Assembly (NCBI GenBank): GCA_945883495.1
Contig: CAMCXS010000003.1
Span: 108,921-172,920, forward strand
Length of the DNA stretch: 64,000 bases
Direction of reading: 5' to 3'
Source of the DNA: Akkermansia muciniphila
GTDB lineage: Bacteria > Verrucomicrobiota > Verrucomicrobiia > Verrucomicrobiales > DEV007
Part shown: piece by piece, positions 8,197 through 17,386 of the stretch
How the letters are laid out: every line of letters begins with the position of its first letter
How positions within the stretch are numbered: the stretch's first letter is position 1
The notes under the pieces: model-generated
The model's database searches: none
What the model was told of the DNA's origin: nothing
The model's input: only the letters and a program-made list of their open reading frames with translations
Position numbers and translations under genes: made by a program

Positions 8197-9298
8197 CCTT
8201 TGCGCAGGGTTGCTCTGGATGCTCCTCGGCGCGCTCAGCGTAGAGCTTTACGGAGGAGACGGCGGGCGCTTGCCGCGCGAGAACTTGATGGTTTGGCGCA
8301 GCGCAGAAGGAAGTATCGTTCCCGTGCGCGGGGTGGAAGACTGGGAGCAGCGGCGGAGGGAGATTCTCCGCGGGATGGAAATCGTGATGGGGCCACTGCC
8401 CGGACCTGAACGGAGATGTGCCCTAGACTGGGAAGTATTGGAGCAAGTTGATTGTGGCAGCTACATCCGCCAGGCGATCACCTACCAAGCGGAGCCAGGG
8501 CCGGGTGGTCGAGTGCCGGCCTATCTTTGTTTGCCCAAAGCGGTTTTGCCCGAGCAAACCAAGCATCCAGCCGTGCTCTGTTTGCACCCGACGGATGATG
8601 TAGTGGGGAGCGGCGTGGTGGTGGGCCTCGGAGGCAAAGCCAATCGCCAGTATGCCAGCGAACTGGCGGAGCGTGGCTATGTCACGATCTCCCCCAGTTA
8701 TCCTCTCCTGTCCAAGTATCAGCCGGACCTGAAGCGGCTTGGCTATGCGAGCGGAACCATGAAGGCGATCTGGGATAATATGCGCGCGCTGGATTTGTTG
8801 GAGAGCTTGCCTATGGTGGAACGGCGTGCCATTGGAGCCATCGGGCACTCATTGGGCGGGCACAATGCGGTCTACACGGCGGTGATGGACTCGCGGATCC
8901 GGGTTGTGGTCTCGAGTTGTGGTCTCGATTCTTTTGTAGATTACTACGGAGGTAATCCAGAGGTTTGGAAGCCCGGGAAGGGGTGGTGCAGTGAGCGCTA
9001 CATGCCGCGGCTCTTGAGTTATGCAGGCCAGTTAGAGGAGATCCCGTTTGATTTTGCCGAGTTGCTTGGTGCTCTTGCGCCGCGCCCCGTCTTCCTCAAT
9101 GCCCCATTGGGGGACGGCAACTTTCAATGGCGCAGCGTGGACCGCATCGCCACCGTGGCGCGTCTGATCTATGAGTTTTACGGCGGGCTAGCTGAAATTG
9201 AGGTGGAGCACCCGGACTCTGGGCACGACTTCCCCGACGCCATCCGGCTCAAGGCTTATCGGAGGCTCGACGGCGTTTTGCGGGCTCCGTGGCCTTGA
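8180..9298 (+). CDS. Secreted alpha/beta hydrolase (esterase-like)
   Basis: 372 residues from the ATG at 8180, which overlaps the DHDPS-family gene by 17 bases. The N-terminus (LCAGLLWMLLGALSVELYG) resembles a signal peptide. The fold is alpha/beta hydrolase: HPAVLCLHPTDD forms the oxyanion-strand region, GAIGHSLGGHNAVY is the nucleophile elbow with the catalytic serine, and EHPDSGHDFP supplies a likely C-terminal histidine. Family resemblance is to dienelactone-hydrolase or acetyl-xylan-esterase-like proteins common in Planctomycetes and Verrucomicrobia. The overlap suggests it releases a substrate for the two upstream enzymes (inference). Its 3' end overlaps the convergent LysR gene by 50 bases. 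Confidence 0.85.
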   Translation: MSGSADLCAGLLWMLLGALSVELYGGDGGRLPRENLMVWRSAEGSIVPVRGVEDWEQRRREILRGMEIVMGPLPGPERRCALDWEVLEQVDCGSYIRQAITYQAEPGPGGRVPAYLCLPKAVLPEQTKHPAVLCLHPTDDVVGSGVVVGLGGKANRQYASELAERGYVTISPSYPLLSKYQPDLKRLGYASGTMKAIWDNMRALDLLESLPMVERRAIGAIGHSLGGHNAVYTAVMDSRIRVVVSSCGLDSFVDYYGGNPEVWKPGKGWCSERYMPRLLSYAGQLEEIPFDFAELLGALAPRPVFLNAPLGDGNFQWRSVDRIATVARLIYEFYGGLAEIEVEHPDSGHDFPDAIRLKAYRRLDGVLRAPWP

Positions 9299-10217
9299 GA
9301 CTGGTGCCCTTTTTCGTCGCTGCCTTCGCCCGGCTGGCGATGGCCAAGATGGCTGGGTGAGTGAGTCGACGCTCCACTGTGATGGCGTAGAAGGAGGTTT
9401 CGATTTCCTTGGTTCGCCCGAACTCGACAAGTCCATGAGAATCAGAGGCTTCGGAGGCGATGGGGGTCGGAGCGACAATGAAGCCTAATCCTTTGGAGGC
9501 GACAATTTTTGTCAGTGCGCCATCCTCGAACTCGGCAACCACATTTGGGGTGACATCGATACTGCGGAACCAGCCTTCCAATGATCGGCGCAGGGTGCAG
9601 TTCTGAGTGGGGAGAAGGGCTGGCGCGTTGTGCAGGTTCTGCGGGAAACGGCCCTTCAACTTCTCGATCACCTCAGGCTTGGCGCAAAAGCTGACACCGG
9701 AGGTTGTCAGAAGATGGTTGAACACCTTGCCGGATGTGCTGGGCGAGGCTGGTTCATCAGCCAGCACCACATCGATGCGGTGGGTGGTCAACTGGGCCAA
9801 CAGGTCCGGAAGCTTGCCCTCCAGACAGGTGAGCTGGATCGGCGGCTGATGCTCGAAAATTGGTCTGAGAATCTCATAGCTCATCAACTTGGGGAAGGAG
9901 TCGACCACCCCGGCATTGAGCCGGATGGCTCGAGAGGTAGGCGCTTGGGTGGTGGCGCGGAGAATCTCGTTTCCAAGGGTGAAGATCTCGTCTGCGTAGC
10001 CAAAGATGAGACGGCCAAACTCGGTCAGGGCTAGCGAACGGCCGCTCGGACGGAAGAGATCTTCACCGAGGGCTATCTCTAACAATTGGATCTGGGTGCA
10101 AATGGACGGCTGCGATACGCTGAGCTTTTCCGCGGCGAGTCGCAGGCTTCCTTCTTTGGCCACCATCCAAAAGTAGCGGAGGTGGTGATAGTTGAGGAAT
10201 TCGGATGGGGAGGACAT
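9249..10217 (-). CDS. LysR family transcriptional regulator (NhaR-like)
   Basis: 322 residues. The N-terminal winged helix-turn-helix begins FLNYHHLRYFWMVAKEGSLR and contains AAEKLSVSQPSICTQIQLLE; the LNYHHLRYFW signature is typical of the NhaR branch of LysR proteins. A periplasmic-binding-like effector domain follows from about residue 95, and the tail is lysine/arginine rich. NhaR in enterobacteria senses sodium and activates nhaA, but no antiporter gene is adjacent here. It is transcribed divergently from the ceramidase-like operon across about 110 bases, the usual arrangement for a LysR regulator and its target; effector unknown. Confidence 0.9.
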   Translation of the reverse strand: MSSPSEFLNYHHLRYFWMVAKEGSLRLAAEKLSVSQPSICTQIQLLEIALGEDLFRPSGRSLALTEFGRLIFGYADEIFTLGNEILRATTQAPTSRAIRLNAGVVDSFPKLMSYEILRPIFEHQPPIQLTCLEGKLPDLLAQLTTHRIDVVLADEPASPSTSGKVFNHLLTTSGVSFCAKPEVIEKLKGRFPQNLHNAPALLPTQNCTLRRSLEGWFRSIDVTPNVVAEFEDGALTKIVASKGLGFIVAPTPIASEASDSHGLVEFGRTKEIETSFYAITVERRLTHPAILAIASRAKAATKKGTSLKATEPAKRRRASDKP

Positions 10218-10328
10218 TTCTAAAACATGGAACGTTTGTACCGGTTCTTTGAATTAGGCAAAAGATGATTTTCAGGATTGCGCTTTCCTGTAAGCTTTCC
10301 GGCGCGGTTCCCGTTCTTGTAGGCGTTC

Positions 10329-11711
10329 ATGAACGCTCCATGCCACCTGTTGGGCGCTATTTGCGCGAGTCTCCTTCTTGCTTCCAATCCGGGCTCGCTA
10401 TTGGCTGAGAGCGTGCGGATCGCTACGTTTGATGTCGATGCCACCCCTCCTCTCGGAGCGGCGATGGCGTATGATACGGTCAAGCGGCTCGATGAACTGA
10501 CGCTTCGCTGCCGGGGCATCGTGATCTTGGGAGCCGAGCTGCCGATCGTCCTTTGTGCGGTGGATTGGATTGGGATCGCCAACGAGGGGCACGACGCCTT
10601 CCGCAAGGAACTTGCCCAGGCGGCGGGCACGGATCCCGAGCGGGTCGCGGTCCATGCGTTGCACCAACACGACGCGCCCGGATGTGACTTCACTGCGGAG
10701 AAGATTATCCAAGAACTAGGGATTCAAGGATTCACCCGATTCGAAGGGACGTTTCACCGGCTGGTGTTGCAACGGGCGGCCGATGCGATTCGTAAGTCCC
10801 TTCCGAACGCCACTCCAGTTTCCCAATACAGTTACGGAGAAGCTGTGGTCAAGGAGGTGGCCAGCCAACGGCGCATCAAGGGGATCGATGGTCGAATTCG
10901 GTTTACGCGGACAAGTTCGACCAAGGATCCAGCGGTGCGGGCGGAACCGGAAGGCGTGATTGATCCGGTGGTGTCCCTGCTCGGATTCTGGGACGGAGAG
11001 AAACCGATCGCTCTTCTTAGCTTTTACGCTTGTCACCCGCAAAGCTACTATCGGCTGGGAATCCCGAGTCCAGATTTTCCAGGGATCGCTCGATTCATCC
11101 GGGGGCAGGATCTAAATATGGCGCTTCACGTCCATTTTAACGGCGCTGGCGGCAATGTGACCGCCGGAAAATACAACGATGGCGCGCAAGCCAACCGGAT
11201 GATCTTGGCAACGCGTTTGGCGAACGGGATGCGAGAGGCGTTTGAGAAGTCCAGCAAACACCCGCTTGATCCGGCGGATGTGGGTTGGGACCACATCCCG
11301 GTGGCGCTGCCGTTGGCTCCCCATCTTAACGAGGCTGATTTGATCTCCAAACTCAAGTCCGCACCGCCCAAGGGCTATATCTCCTACGCGGATCAACTGG
11401 CGTGGGTCCGCCGGGTGAAGAGTGGGCATCGGATCGATGTGACCTGTCTCCAGATTGGCAAAGCTCGGATGCTCCATTTGCCGGGAGAGTTGTTCGTCGA
11501 ATATCAATTGGCCGCGAAAGCGATGAGGCCAGACCTGCACGTCATGATGGCGGCTTACGGCGACTACGGTCCAGGCTATATTGGCACCACCGTGTCCTAT
11601 CCCGAAGGTGGGTATGAGACAGGTCCAACTTCTTCCAACGTGGCTCCGGAAGTCGAGCCTCTTCTCATTGATGCCATGAAAACCTTGCTCCAGGCCAAGC
11701 CAGGCTCTTGA
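10329..11711 (+). CDS. Secreted neutral ceramidase-like N-terminal domain protein
   Basis: 460 residues with a signal peptide (hydrophobic run [20 protein letters not shown]). The mature protein begins [14 protein letters not shown], the pattern of the neutral/alkaline non-lysosomal ceramidase N-terminal domain, and [10 protein letters not shown] holds histidines in the position expected for the zinc site. [11 protein letters not shown] and [15 protein letters not shown] resemble further family blocks. At 460 residues it is shorter than full ceramidases, so it lacks the C-terminal immunoglobulin-like domain. PVC genomes contain many of these with unproven substrates. It opens a tightly overlapping set with the SWIM and CoA-binding genes and is divergent from an NhaR-like regulator. 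Confidence 0.8.
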   Translation: MNAPCHLLGAICASLLLASNPGSLLAESVRIATFDVDATPPLGAAMAYDTVKRLDELTLRCRGIVILGAELPIVLCAVDWIGIANEGHDAFRKELAQAAGTDPERVAVHALHQHDAPGCDFTAEKIIQELGIQGFTRFEGTFHRLVLQRAADAIRKSLPNATPVSQYSYGEAVVKEVASQRRIKGIDGRIRFTRTSSTKDPAVRAEPEGVIDPVVSLLGFWDGEKPIALLSFYACHPQSYYRLGIPSPDFPGIARFIRGQDLNMALHVHFNGAGGNVTAGKYNDGAQANRMILATRLANGMREAFEKSSKHPLDPADVGWDHIPVALPLAPHLNEADLISKLKSAPPKGYISYADQLAWVRRVKSGHRIDVTCLQIGKARMLHLPGELFVEYQLAAKAMRPDLHVMMAAYGDYGPGYIGTTVSYPEGGYETGPTSSNVAPEVEPLLIDAMKTLLQAKPGS

Positions 11712-12427
11712 GTGGAGACGATTTGAGCCGGGCAACAAAAGCGGAAATCGAAGAACACATCGCCGCCGAGGTGGCGAGGAGGAGGAATCGCGGGGAGCCG
11801 ATGATTCCCCTCCGCCTGGAGCGACCTCGCGGTCCGGTCGCGGCCACGTTTTGGGGCGCCGCCTGGTGCGAGCGGATGGAAGCCTGTGGAGATTACCGAG
11901 ATCGGCTGCCGATCGGCCGTTCCCGGCTTCGGGCAGGTGCGGTCTACGATCTCACGATTACGACGGGAGAAGTGTTTGCCTATGTCGCGAGTGAAGACTT
12001 GCACGAGGTCTTGGTTCGGGTGCAACCAATCGATGCCGAACGGAGGGAGGCTTTGGTTCGCGCCTGCGGTGGGCGGGTCGGAAACGTGGTCGATCTGTTG
12101 GCCGGAAATCTCAGCGAGACCGTCGTGGCAGCCCTCGTTGACGCAGAGTATGGGCTGTTGCCAGCGCCGGACGAGATCCGATTTCAGTGTGATTGCCCCG
12201 ATCATGCCGGGCTCTGTGTCCATGGCGCGGCGGTTTTGTATGCCACTGGGCTCTGCCTCGATGCGGATCCGGCCCTGTTGTTCACGCTGCGGGGCGTCGA
12301 TCAGGCCAGCCTGGTCTCTTGCGTGGTGAGCGCCGTTGGCCAATTGCCAAGCGGCGGCGAGGAGCTCTTGAAAGCGGATGATCTCGGCGCGATGTTTGGA
12401 ATTCAATTCGAGGAGGAGGATTCATGA
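11708..12427 (+). CDS. SWIM zinc finger family protein
   Basis: 239 residues from a TTG start that overlaps the previous stop (TTGA), a coupling arrangement. The SWIM motif CxCx(n)CxH is visible as [19 protein letters not shown] near residue 161. Upstream, [20 protein letters not shown] matches the region before the finger in SWIM proteins that normally neighbour SNF2-family helicases; no helicase gene is present here. SWIM fingers bind DNA or proteins. The position between a secreted ceramidase-like gene and a CoA-binding gene is unexplained. The start is the least certain part. Confidence 0.82.
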   Translation: MSGDDLSRATKAEIEEHIAAEVARRRNRGEPMIPLRLERPRGPVAATFWGAAWCERMEACGDYRDRLPIGRSRLRAGAVYDLTITTGEVFAYVASEDLHEVLVRVQPIDAERREALVRACGGRVGNVVDLLAGNLSETVVAALVDAEYGLLPAPDEIRFQCDCPDHAGLCVHGAAVLYATGLCLDADPALLFTLRGVDQASLVSCVVSAVGQLPSGGEELLKADDLGAMFGIQFEEEDS

Positions 12428-12792
12428 AGCACCAGCGAGTGGCGATTTTGGGGGCGAGCAATCATCCAGAGCGTTATGCCCATATGGCGTTTCGCCTACT
12501 GCGCGAGCATGGGCATGAGGTCCTGCCAGTGCATCCCGCGCTGGAGGACATCGATGGCGTGCGGGTGGTTCGGAGCCTTGCCGAATTGGCGGGCCCCGTT
12601 GATACGTTGACGCTTTACGTCCGCCCGGAGATTGCTGAAGGTGCGTTGCCACAGATTCTGGCTCTGCGCCCCGGGCTGGTGATTTTCAATCCAGGTACGG
12701 AATCGCCCAGTCTGCGGGAACTCCTCTCCCGGGAGGGCATCTCCAGCGTCGAGGCCTGCACATTGGTGCTGTTGCGAACCGGCCAGTTTTGA
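12424..12792 (+). CDS. CoA-binding domain protein
   Basis: 122-residue single-domain protein with a Rossmann-type CoA-binding fold. RVAILGASNHPERYAHMAF is the nucleotide-binding strand and loop, HEVLPVHPALEDIDGVRVVRSL matches the second strand, and the protein continues through VDTLTLYVRP and GLVIFNPGTES. It resembles YccU-like proteins of unknown role. Translation probably couples to the SWIM gene through an ATGA overlap. It ends 4 bases before the convergent CNNM/CorC gene. Confidence 0.88.
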   Translation: MKHQRVAILGASNHPERYAHMAFRLLREHGHEVLPVHPALEDIDGVRVVRSLAELAGPVDTLTLYVRPEIAEGALPQILALRPGLVIFNPGTESPSLRELLSREGISSVEACTLVLLRTGQF

Positions 12793-12796
12793 GACG

Positions 12797-14119
12797 TCAA
12801 TTCCCAGCACCGCTCGCCTCGGTGGCGAGCTCTTCTGGCAGCTTGCGGATCATGACTTTGTCGATTCGGTGACTGTCCATGTCGACGATCTCGAACTCGT
12901 AACCGCGCTCGACGAAGGACTCGCCCTCCGTGGGAAGCCGGTTCATACGGTGCATGATGAAACCGCCCAAGGTTTGGAATGGATCGTCCTCGGCTTCAAC
13001 CAGGGTGAGCAGTCCGGGGATGGCATCCGTGACCACGTCGATTTCCAGGGCGGCATCGGCGAGCCAGGTGTCCGGGCCGGTTTGGCGGAAATTGGTTTCG
13101 TCCGTGGGAGGCAGTGTGTTCGTCAGATCGCCCACGACCTCTTCGATCACATCGCGGATCGTGACGAGTCCTCGGACCGTGCCAAATTCATCCACCACCA
13201 AAGCGGCGGAATGAGGCGCACGGCGCAAGGTTTCTAGCAACGAGAGCGCGGGCTGATTCTCGGGCACGAAAACTGCCGGCTTGGTCAGCTCGCGAAGTTT
13301 GGCTGAGGCGTTCGTGCATGCGTAGAGCTCACGAAGCGAAAGGCTACCCACCACTTCGTCGCGATTCTTCTCGATGACGGGGAAAACGTCTTGAGTGACT
13401 CCGAGCACGCCATCCCGGACGCTTCCCACGGTGTCTTCCGCGTGAAGAAAGGCGACCCGTGGCTTCGGTTGCATGACTTCCTCGGCGCGGAGAGAGCGGA
13501 GATCGAGCACGCCTTCGAGCATTTCGGATTCGTCTTCGTGAATCACGCCGGTGATGGAGCCTTCGCGGAGGAGGACATGAACCTCTTCGCGGGTAGGACC
13601 AGAACTCACGACCTGACCCTTTCCGAATAGCCGCATTACGGTGCGGGTGCTGATGCCGAGGAACCAAACGGCGGGCCCGGCGATCTGCGCGAGTTTGTCC
13701 ATCGGCCGCGAAACGATGCAGGCCAGTGCTTCGGGTTGACGCATCGCCAGGTTCTTGGGGACGAGTTCACCGATGACCAGCGAAAGGTAAGCAATGCCGG
13801 CGACCACGATGGCAAAAGCGATCTTGGATGCCATCAGTGGGGGAAGGCCGGGGATCAGGGAGAGGAGCTCGCTGACGGGGACGGACAGCGAGGCGCCGCC
13901 GTAGGCACCCGCGAGAACTCCGATCAGGGTGATGCCGATTTGCACGGTGCTGAGGAGCCGCTCTGGTTCGCTGGCCAGCGTCAGCGCCGTGCGAGCCCCG
14001 GGGTTGCCCTGCTCTTCCAGGGCTTGCAGGCGGGGGCGACGGGCCGATACCAGAGCAATTTCCGCCATGGCAAAAAGCCCATTGGCAACCAGCAACACCA
14101 GAATGATCAGCAATTCCAT
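12797..14119 (-). CDS. Hemolysin/CNNM family transporter with CBS and CorC domains
   Basis: 440 residues in the classic order: a CNNM (DUF21) membrane domain with about four helices (MELLIILVLLVANGLFAMAE and further segments to about residue 180), a CBS pair (about 200-330, including VFPVIEKNRDEVVGSLSLRE and SAALVVDEFGTVRGLVTI), and a C-terminal CorC_HlyC domain (about 345-425, with MHRMNRLPTEGESF). Proteins of this layout are linked to divalent-cation handling, often magnesium or cobalt efflux, in the inner membrane. Old annotations as hemolysin are not informative. It seems to be a single-gene unit. Confidence 0.93.
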   Translation of the reverse strand: MELLIILVLLVANGLFAMAEIALVSARRPRLQALEEQGNPGARTALTLASEPERLLSTVQIGITLIGVLAGAYGGASLSVPVSELLSLIPGLPPLMASKIAFAIVVAGIAYLSLVIGELVPKNLAMRQPEALACIVSRPMDKLAQIAGPAVWFLGISTRTVMRLFGKGQVVSSGPTREEVHVLLREGSITGVIHEDESEMLEGVLDLRSLRAEEVMQPKPRVAFLHAEDTVGSVRDGVLGVTQDVFPVIEKNRDEVVGSLSLRELYACTNASAKLRELTKPAVFVPENQPALSLLETLRRAPHSAALVVDEFGTVRGLVTIRDVIEEVVGDLTNTLPPTDETNFRQTGPDTWLADAALEIDVVTDAIPGLLTLVEAEDDPFQTLGGFIMHRMNRLPTEGESFVERGYEFEIVDMDSHRIDKVMIRKLPEELATEASGAGN

Positions 14120-14355
14120 TTCCCCTTGGTGAACGTCACTCTAGCCGGGCTCGCAGGAAACACGACTGATTTTCTCTTTGCGCGGCTGCATTCCTTTTCC
14201 CGGCGGCCCGCGTTGCACTTTTCAGGGCGCGATGTGCGCCTTGCGGGGACGACCAAGGATTTCTGCAAAGGAGCCCAGAGAAGTGGGGCGTCGTCGTCGG
14301 GGAAGACCTCAAGGCATGCATCGTGCTCCCATGGAACAGAAGGATTAAGAAAGCG

Positions 14356-14964
14356 ATGATTGAACGAATCGATATTGAGCCGCCCGCCGAATCGCCCCGC
14401 CCCGACGAGCCGAAGGAGCGGGCACGCCAGCAGCTCGGAGAGGTGGCGGGCAAAGCAAGGGAAGAAGGCCAAAACATCATTCAGAATCAGAAGCAACGCG
14501 TGGCTGCTGAGCTGAAAGCGTATTCCTCGGCGGCACGTCGCGCGGCCAGTCGATTGGAGGAGGAAAGCGACCTTCACCTATCCCGTTATGTAACAGGCGC
14601 GGCCGAACGGCTGGACACGTTGAGTCGTCATGTCGAAGAGCGCGATTTTGGAGAGATCTGGGATGGTCTCGAATCGATGGCGCGGCGGAGGCCCGAGCTT
14701 TGCTTCGGGGGGATGTTCGTTGCAGGCTTGGCGATGGCTCGCTTCCTGAAAGCCTCCCGGAGAAAGCGGATGCGGAGCCGCTTCGCGCGAGCCGCGGACG
14801 AGGACGCGGGAATGGAAATGGGAACGGGCGCTGCGCCAGCCTCGATCGCCATGCCGGTCCCCGGTTTTCCCAGCGGAGGCTCAGCGGAGTTTTCGGAAGT
14901 GAGTCCACCTGCCGTCGGACCGACCCACCCTTTCACTGAAAAACAGCAACCGTGCCATGGATGA
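14356..14964 (+). CDS. Hypothetical alpha-helical protein of envelope module
   Basis: 202 residues from the ATG at 14356; a GTG at 14323 would add 11. The N-terminal half is charged and helical (KERARQQLGEVAGKAREEG and similar), suggesting coiled coil or amphipathic helix. One hydrophobic segment near residues 116-130 (LCFGGMFVAGLAMARFL) is followed by basic residues, and the tail is low-complexity and rich in Pro, Gly and Ser. It resembles nutrient-deprivation-induced or apolipophorin-like helical proteins that sit beside holin-like and DUF3618 genes, but I cannot name a family with certainty. It overlaps the next gene by 8 bases and is the first gene of a three-gene operon. Confidence 0.75.
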   Translation: MIERIDIEPPAESPRPDEPKERARQQLGEVAGKAREEGQNIIQNQKQRVAAELKAYSSAARRAASRLEEESDLHLSRYVTGAAERLDTLSRHVEERDFGEIWDGLESMARRRPELCFGGMFVAGLAMARFLKASRRKRMRSRFARAADEDAGMEMGTGAAPASIAMPVPGFPSGGSAEFSEVSPPAVGPTHPFTEKQQPCHG

Positions 14965-15403
14965 CCCAATCGAAAGCAGCGAAGGCGCTGGCCCAGTCAG
15001 TCGGCATGAGAGTATCCCAGGGCTTCTGAAGGATATCAGGGATCAGACGACGCATTTGATGCGACAAGAGGTCGCCTTGGCCCGGACCGAGGTGAGTGAG
15101 AAGATCAGCAAGATCGCCCGAAATTCAATCTACTTAATCGCTGGAGCTTTAGTGGCACTGGCCTCCTTGGTGATCTTGCTGCAGTCCCTGAGCTGGCTCG
15201 TCGATATGTGGTTGGAGAACACTCGTTGGGAACGGCATTCTACATGGCTGGCGTTTCTCCTCGTAGGACTGGTGGCCGCAACCATCGGAGCGCTAACGGC
15301 CCGGAAGGGAGCCAAGACGATCAAGCGGGAAAATTTGGTTCCCGAGAAAACCATCGAATCACTAAAGGAGGATAAAGCATGGATGCGTCGCAAAGTCAGC
15401 TAG
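14957..15403 (+). CDS. Phage holin family (holin-X, DUF1469-like) membrane protein
   Basis: 148 residues. An amphipathic N-terminal helix (SIPGLLKDIRDQTTHLMRQE, then VALARTEVSEKI) precedes two membrane segments (about residues 55-77 and 92-110), and the C-terminus is basic. This is the layout of the Actinobacterial holin-X / putative superfamily III holin group. Despite the family name, chromosomal members occur in stress-related operons and are not phage lysis proteins. It overlaps both neighbours, by 8 bases upstream and 25 downstream, so the three proteins are probably made together. Confidence 0.88.
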   Translation: MDDPIESSEGAGPVSRHESIPGLLKDIRDQTTHLMRQEVALARTEVSEKISKIARNSIYLIAGALVALASLVILLQSLSWLVDMWLENTRWERHSTWLAFLLVGLVAATIGALTARKGAKTIKRENLVPEKTIESLKEDKAWMRRKVS

Positions 15404-16290
15404 GAAAAGGGAATCTGGAGCACGCCTCCAGCGATGAAATCCGCGACGAGATTCGTGGCACCCGTCGGGACATGAATGACACCCTGGAGGAGCTTGGGGA
15501 TCGTCTTCACCCTCGACACCTGCTGGACGACGTCATTGATCTATTCCGGGGAAGTGACGTGGGCGGGCAATCACGGGAGCAGATCCTCCGCGCCTCGCAG
15601 AAAGTCAGCAAGGGTATCGCGGAACAGGTGCGGGTGCATCCCTTGCCAGCCTTGCTCGCCGGGGTCGCGCTCGCCCGTTGGATTTACGAGGCCGCGACCG
15701 AGCATGAAGAGGAGTCCGGTTTCGCGGGTGAAGCTGGATCGTATCCGCCGGCTGAGTGGGAGAGCGGATCTGGGATGGCGGAAAAGGCGCAGGGCATGGT
15801 TTCCGAGGCGGCGCATAAAGCACAGCACGCGGTTTCGGGAGTCGCCAAAAAAGCGACGAGTGCCGCGGGTGCGGTTGGAGAGCGGCTCCGGGAGCAAAGC
15901 CGGGCGATCGGACAATATTCGACGGCCGGAGGACAATGCATCGGTAAGGGAGCGCAAAAAATGCAACAACGCTTCCGGCAAGCCACGCAGGAGTATCCGC
16001 TCCCGATTGGGGCTGGGTTCTTGGTTGCAGGGCTTTTGGCGGGCTTGCTCCTGCCGAGGAGCGCCCCCGAGGACGAACTACTCGGAGAGACGGCAGACAG
16101 GATGAAAGATCAAACCCGGGCGAAGGGCGAGGAGATGGTGGAGAAAGGAAGGAGCATGGCCGCCAGCACGGCGGCAACCACCATGGAGAAGGCGCAGGCG
16201 AGCGGAGTCGGCCCTGTCCAACAACTGCTCGAGAAGGCGGCCGGTCTGGCAGGCCCGGAGCAAGAGACGCTCCCGCATCAGCCCAGTTGA
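15379..16290 (+). CDS. DUF3618 domain protein
   Basis: 303 residues. The DUF3618 signature is near the N-terminus: SSDEIRDEIRGTRRDMNDTL followed by EELGDRL. The middle has long alanine-rich helices (residues about 130-190, AHKAQHAVSGVAKKATSAAG), and there is a hydrophobic hairpin around 213-232 (YPLPIGAGFLVAGLLAGLLLP). The C-terminus is helical and ends in a proline-containing tail. Function unknown; it is typically coupled with holin-X-type genes, as here. A strong intrinsic terminator follows, closing the operon. Confidence 0.85.
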   Translation: MDASQSQLGKGNLEHASSDEIRDEIRGTRRDMNDTLEELGDRLHPRHLLDDVIDLFRGSDVGGQSREQILRASQKVSKGIAEQVRVHPLPALLAGVALARWIYEAATEHEEESGFAGEAGSYPPAEWESGSGMAEKAQGMVSEAAHKAQHAVSGVAKKATSAAGAVGERLREQSRAIGQYSTAGGQCIGKGAQKMQQRFRQATQEYPLPIGAGFLVAGLLAGLLLPRSAPEDELLGETADRMKDQTRAKGEEMVEKGRSMAASTAATTMEKAQASGVGPVQQLLEKAAGLAGPEQETLPHQPS

Positions 16291-16306
16291 AGGTTGCCCG
16301 CTGACC

Positions 16307-16355
16307 GCCGGGCTTGGTTTCGCGCGCGGAAACCAGGCCCGGCCTCTCTCTTCTT
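16307..16355 (+). terminator. Intrinsic terminator of the envelope operon
   Basis: A 15-base arm at 16307-16321 (GCCGGGCTTGGTTTC) pairs with 16329-16343 with a single G-U pair, around a 7-base loop. It is followed by the pyrimidine-rich stretch CTCTCTCTTCTTGTCT. It sits 16 bases after the DUF3618 stop. The minus-strand side has no T-tract, so it would serve the convergent catalase gene poorly, if at all. Confidence 0.85.
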
Positions 16356-16358
16356 GTC

Positions 16359-17288
16359 TCAGTCTTTGGCTTTTTGGTAAAGCTTCTGGGCGATCTCAAA
16401 GATTTCCTCGGGTGCGTAGTTGGGCGCAAAGGAGGAAGCAATTCCGGCGAGATGAGCCAGATCGCCGCCACTCGGCGGAGCATCGATAAATTGAAACTGA
16501 TCGGTTGAACCGATTCCTTCCGTATATGCGGCGGGAGCGGTGCCACTCCAGAGCCCAGAACACTCGCGATAATCATCTGGAGAGAAGCGGTAGAGCTTTA
16601 GGTGGAGATCGCCTTCCATGAAACGCTTCGCCTCGGGGAAGATTTGATTTCCAACGTTGGGAATCGGAAGCATTTTGCTCATCTCCACGCCGGTGAGTTC
16701 TTGGAGCGCCTTGGCGTAGGCCATCGCATGGACGCCGCCCCTTACGAAGAGATAACCGAGCATCATCCGCGCGGCGGGATTGTCCGTCATCTGATACACC
16801 CGCAGCTTTTGGGTCCTGGCGCCGTTCTCCAGGAAGAAGTTGTGGAGGAGATCTAAAATGAGATTTCCCGAGGAGAAGACATAATCTCCGGTCCAGGGCA
16901 TGCCTCTCGAGTCCAGGGGCAGCGCAGTTTGTGCCGAGGCGACATAATGCCCCGAGAAAGATCCTCCTGGAAGGTTTTGCCAGTGCGCGCTTTCGGGATC
17001 GTGGGCTGGGTCGAACTCGGTCCTCGGGCCATTGAGACAGGAATTAATCGCGGCGGAGACGATTTCAATGTGGCCGTTCTCCTCGGCGGCGATGTTGGAA
17101 ATCAGTGCGTAGAATGGCCGGATTTTGTCCCGGCCCCGCATGCCGAAGGACTGGAAGGTGTAGTTCATGAGCGTGGACATTTCCCCGAAGCGTCCGCCCA
17201 GGAGTTCCTGAACGTTTCGGGCGGCGATGGGATCAATATTGGGTGAAACGGGGAGTTCCACGGGGAGTTTGTCGATGCGTAAAAACAT
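16359..17288 (-). CDS. Manganese catalase family protein
   Basis: 309 residues with a ferritin-like four-helix bundle. Candidate metal ligands are E36 in GRFGEMSTLMNYTFQS, E69/E70 and H73 in IAAEENGHIE, and further Glu and His residues in FFLENGARTQKLRVYQM and RGGVHAMAYAKAL. That is the expected set for a di-manganese centre that disproportionates hydrogen peroxide without haem. Length matches the family. It is convergent with the DUF3618 operon, which also looks stress-related. No OxyR or Fur gene is nearby; the regulation is not visible. Confidence 0.93.
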   Translation of the reverse strand: MFLRIDKLPVELPVSPNIDPIAARNVQELLGGRFGEMSTLMNYTFQSFGMRGRDKIRPFYALISNIAAEENGHIEIVSAAINSCLNGPRTEFDPAHDPESAHWQNLPGGSFSGHYVASAQTALPLDSRGMPWTGDYVFSSGNLILDLLHNFFLENGARTQKLRVYQMTDNPAARMMLGYLFVRGGVHAMAYAKALQELTGVEMSKMLPIPNVGNQIFPEAKRFMEGDLHLKLYRFSPDDYRECSGLWSGTAPAAYTEGIGSTDQFQFIDAPPSGGDLAHLAGIASSFAPNYAPEEIFEIAQKLYQKAKD

Positions 17289-17386
17289 TGGAGTCTTGGT
17301 GTCTGAGGTTGCCCAGACTCAACGTCCGCGACGGCGGAAAGGCAATCGCCAAGCAACTTCCACTCCCCGTAAAGAGTAGGGCGCAG

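Noticed and set aside
14957..15403. Prophage lysis gene
   Set aside because: Holin-like family name only; no phage genes nearby and an operon partner of DUF3618.
15605..16576. 323-codon minus-strand frame
   Set aside because: Arg/Pro/Ser-rich shadow of the DUF3618 gene that also crosses the terminator.
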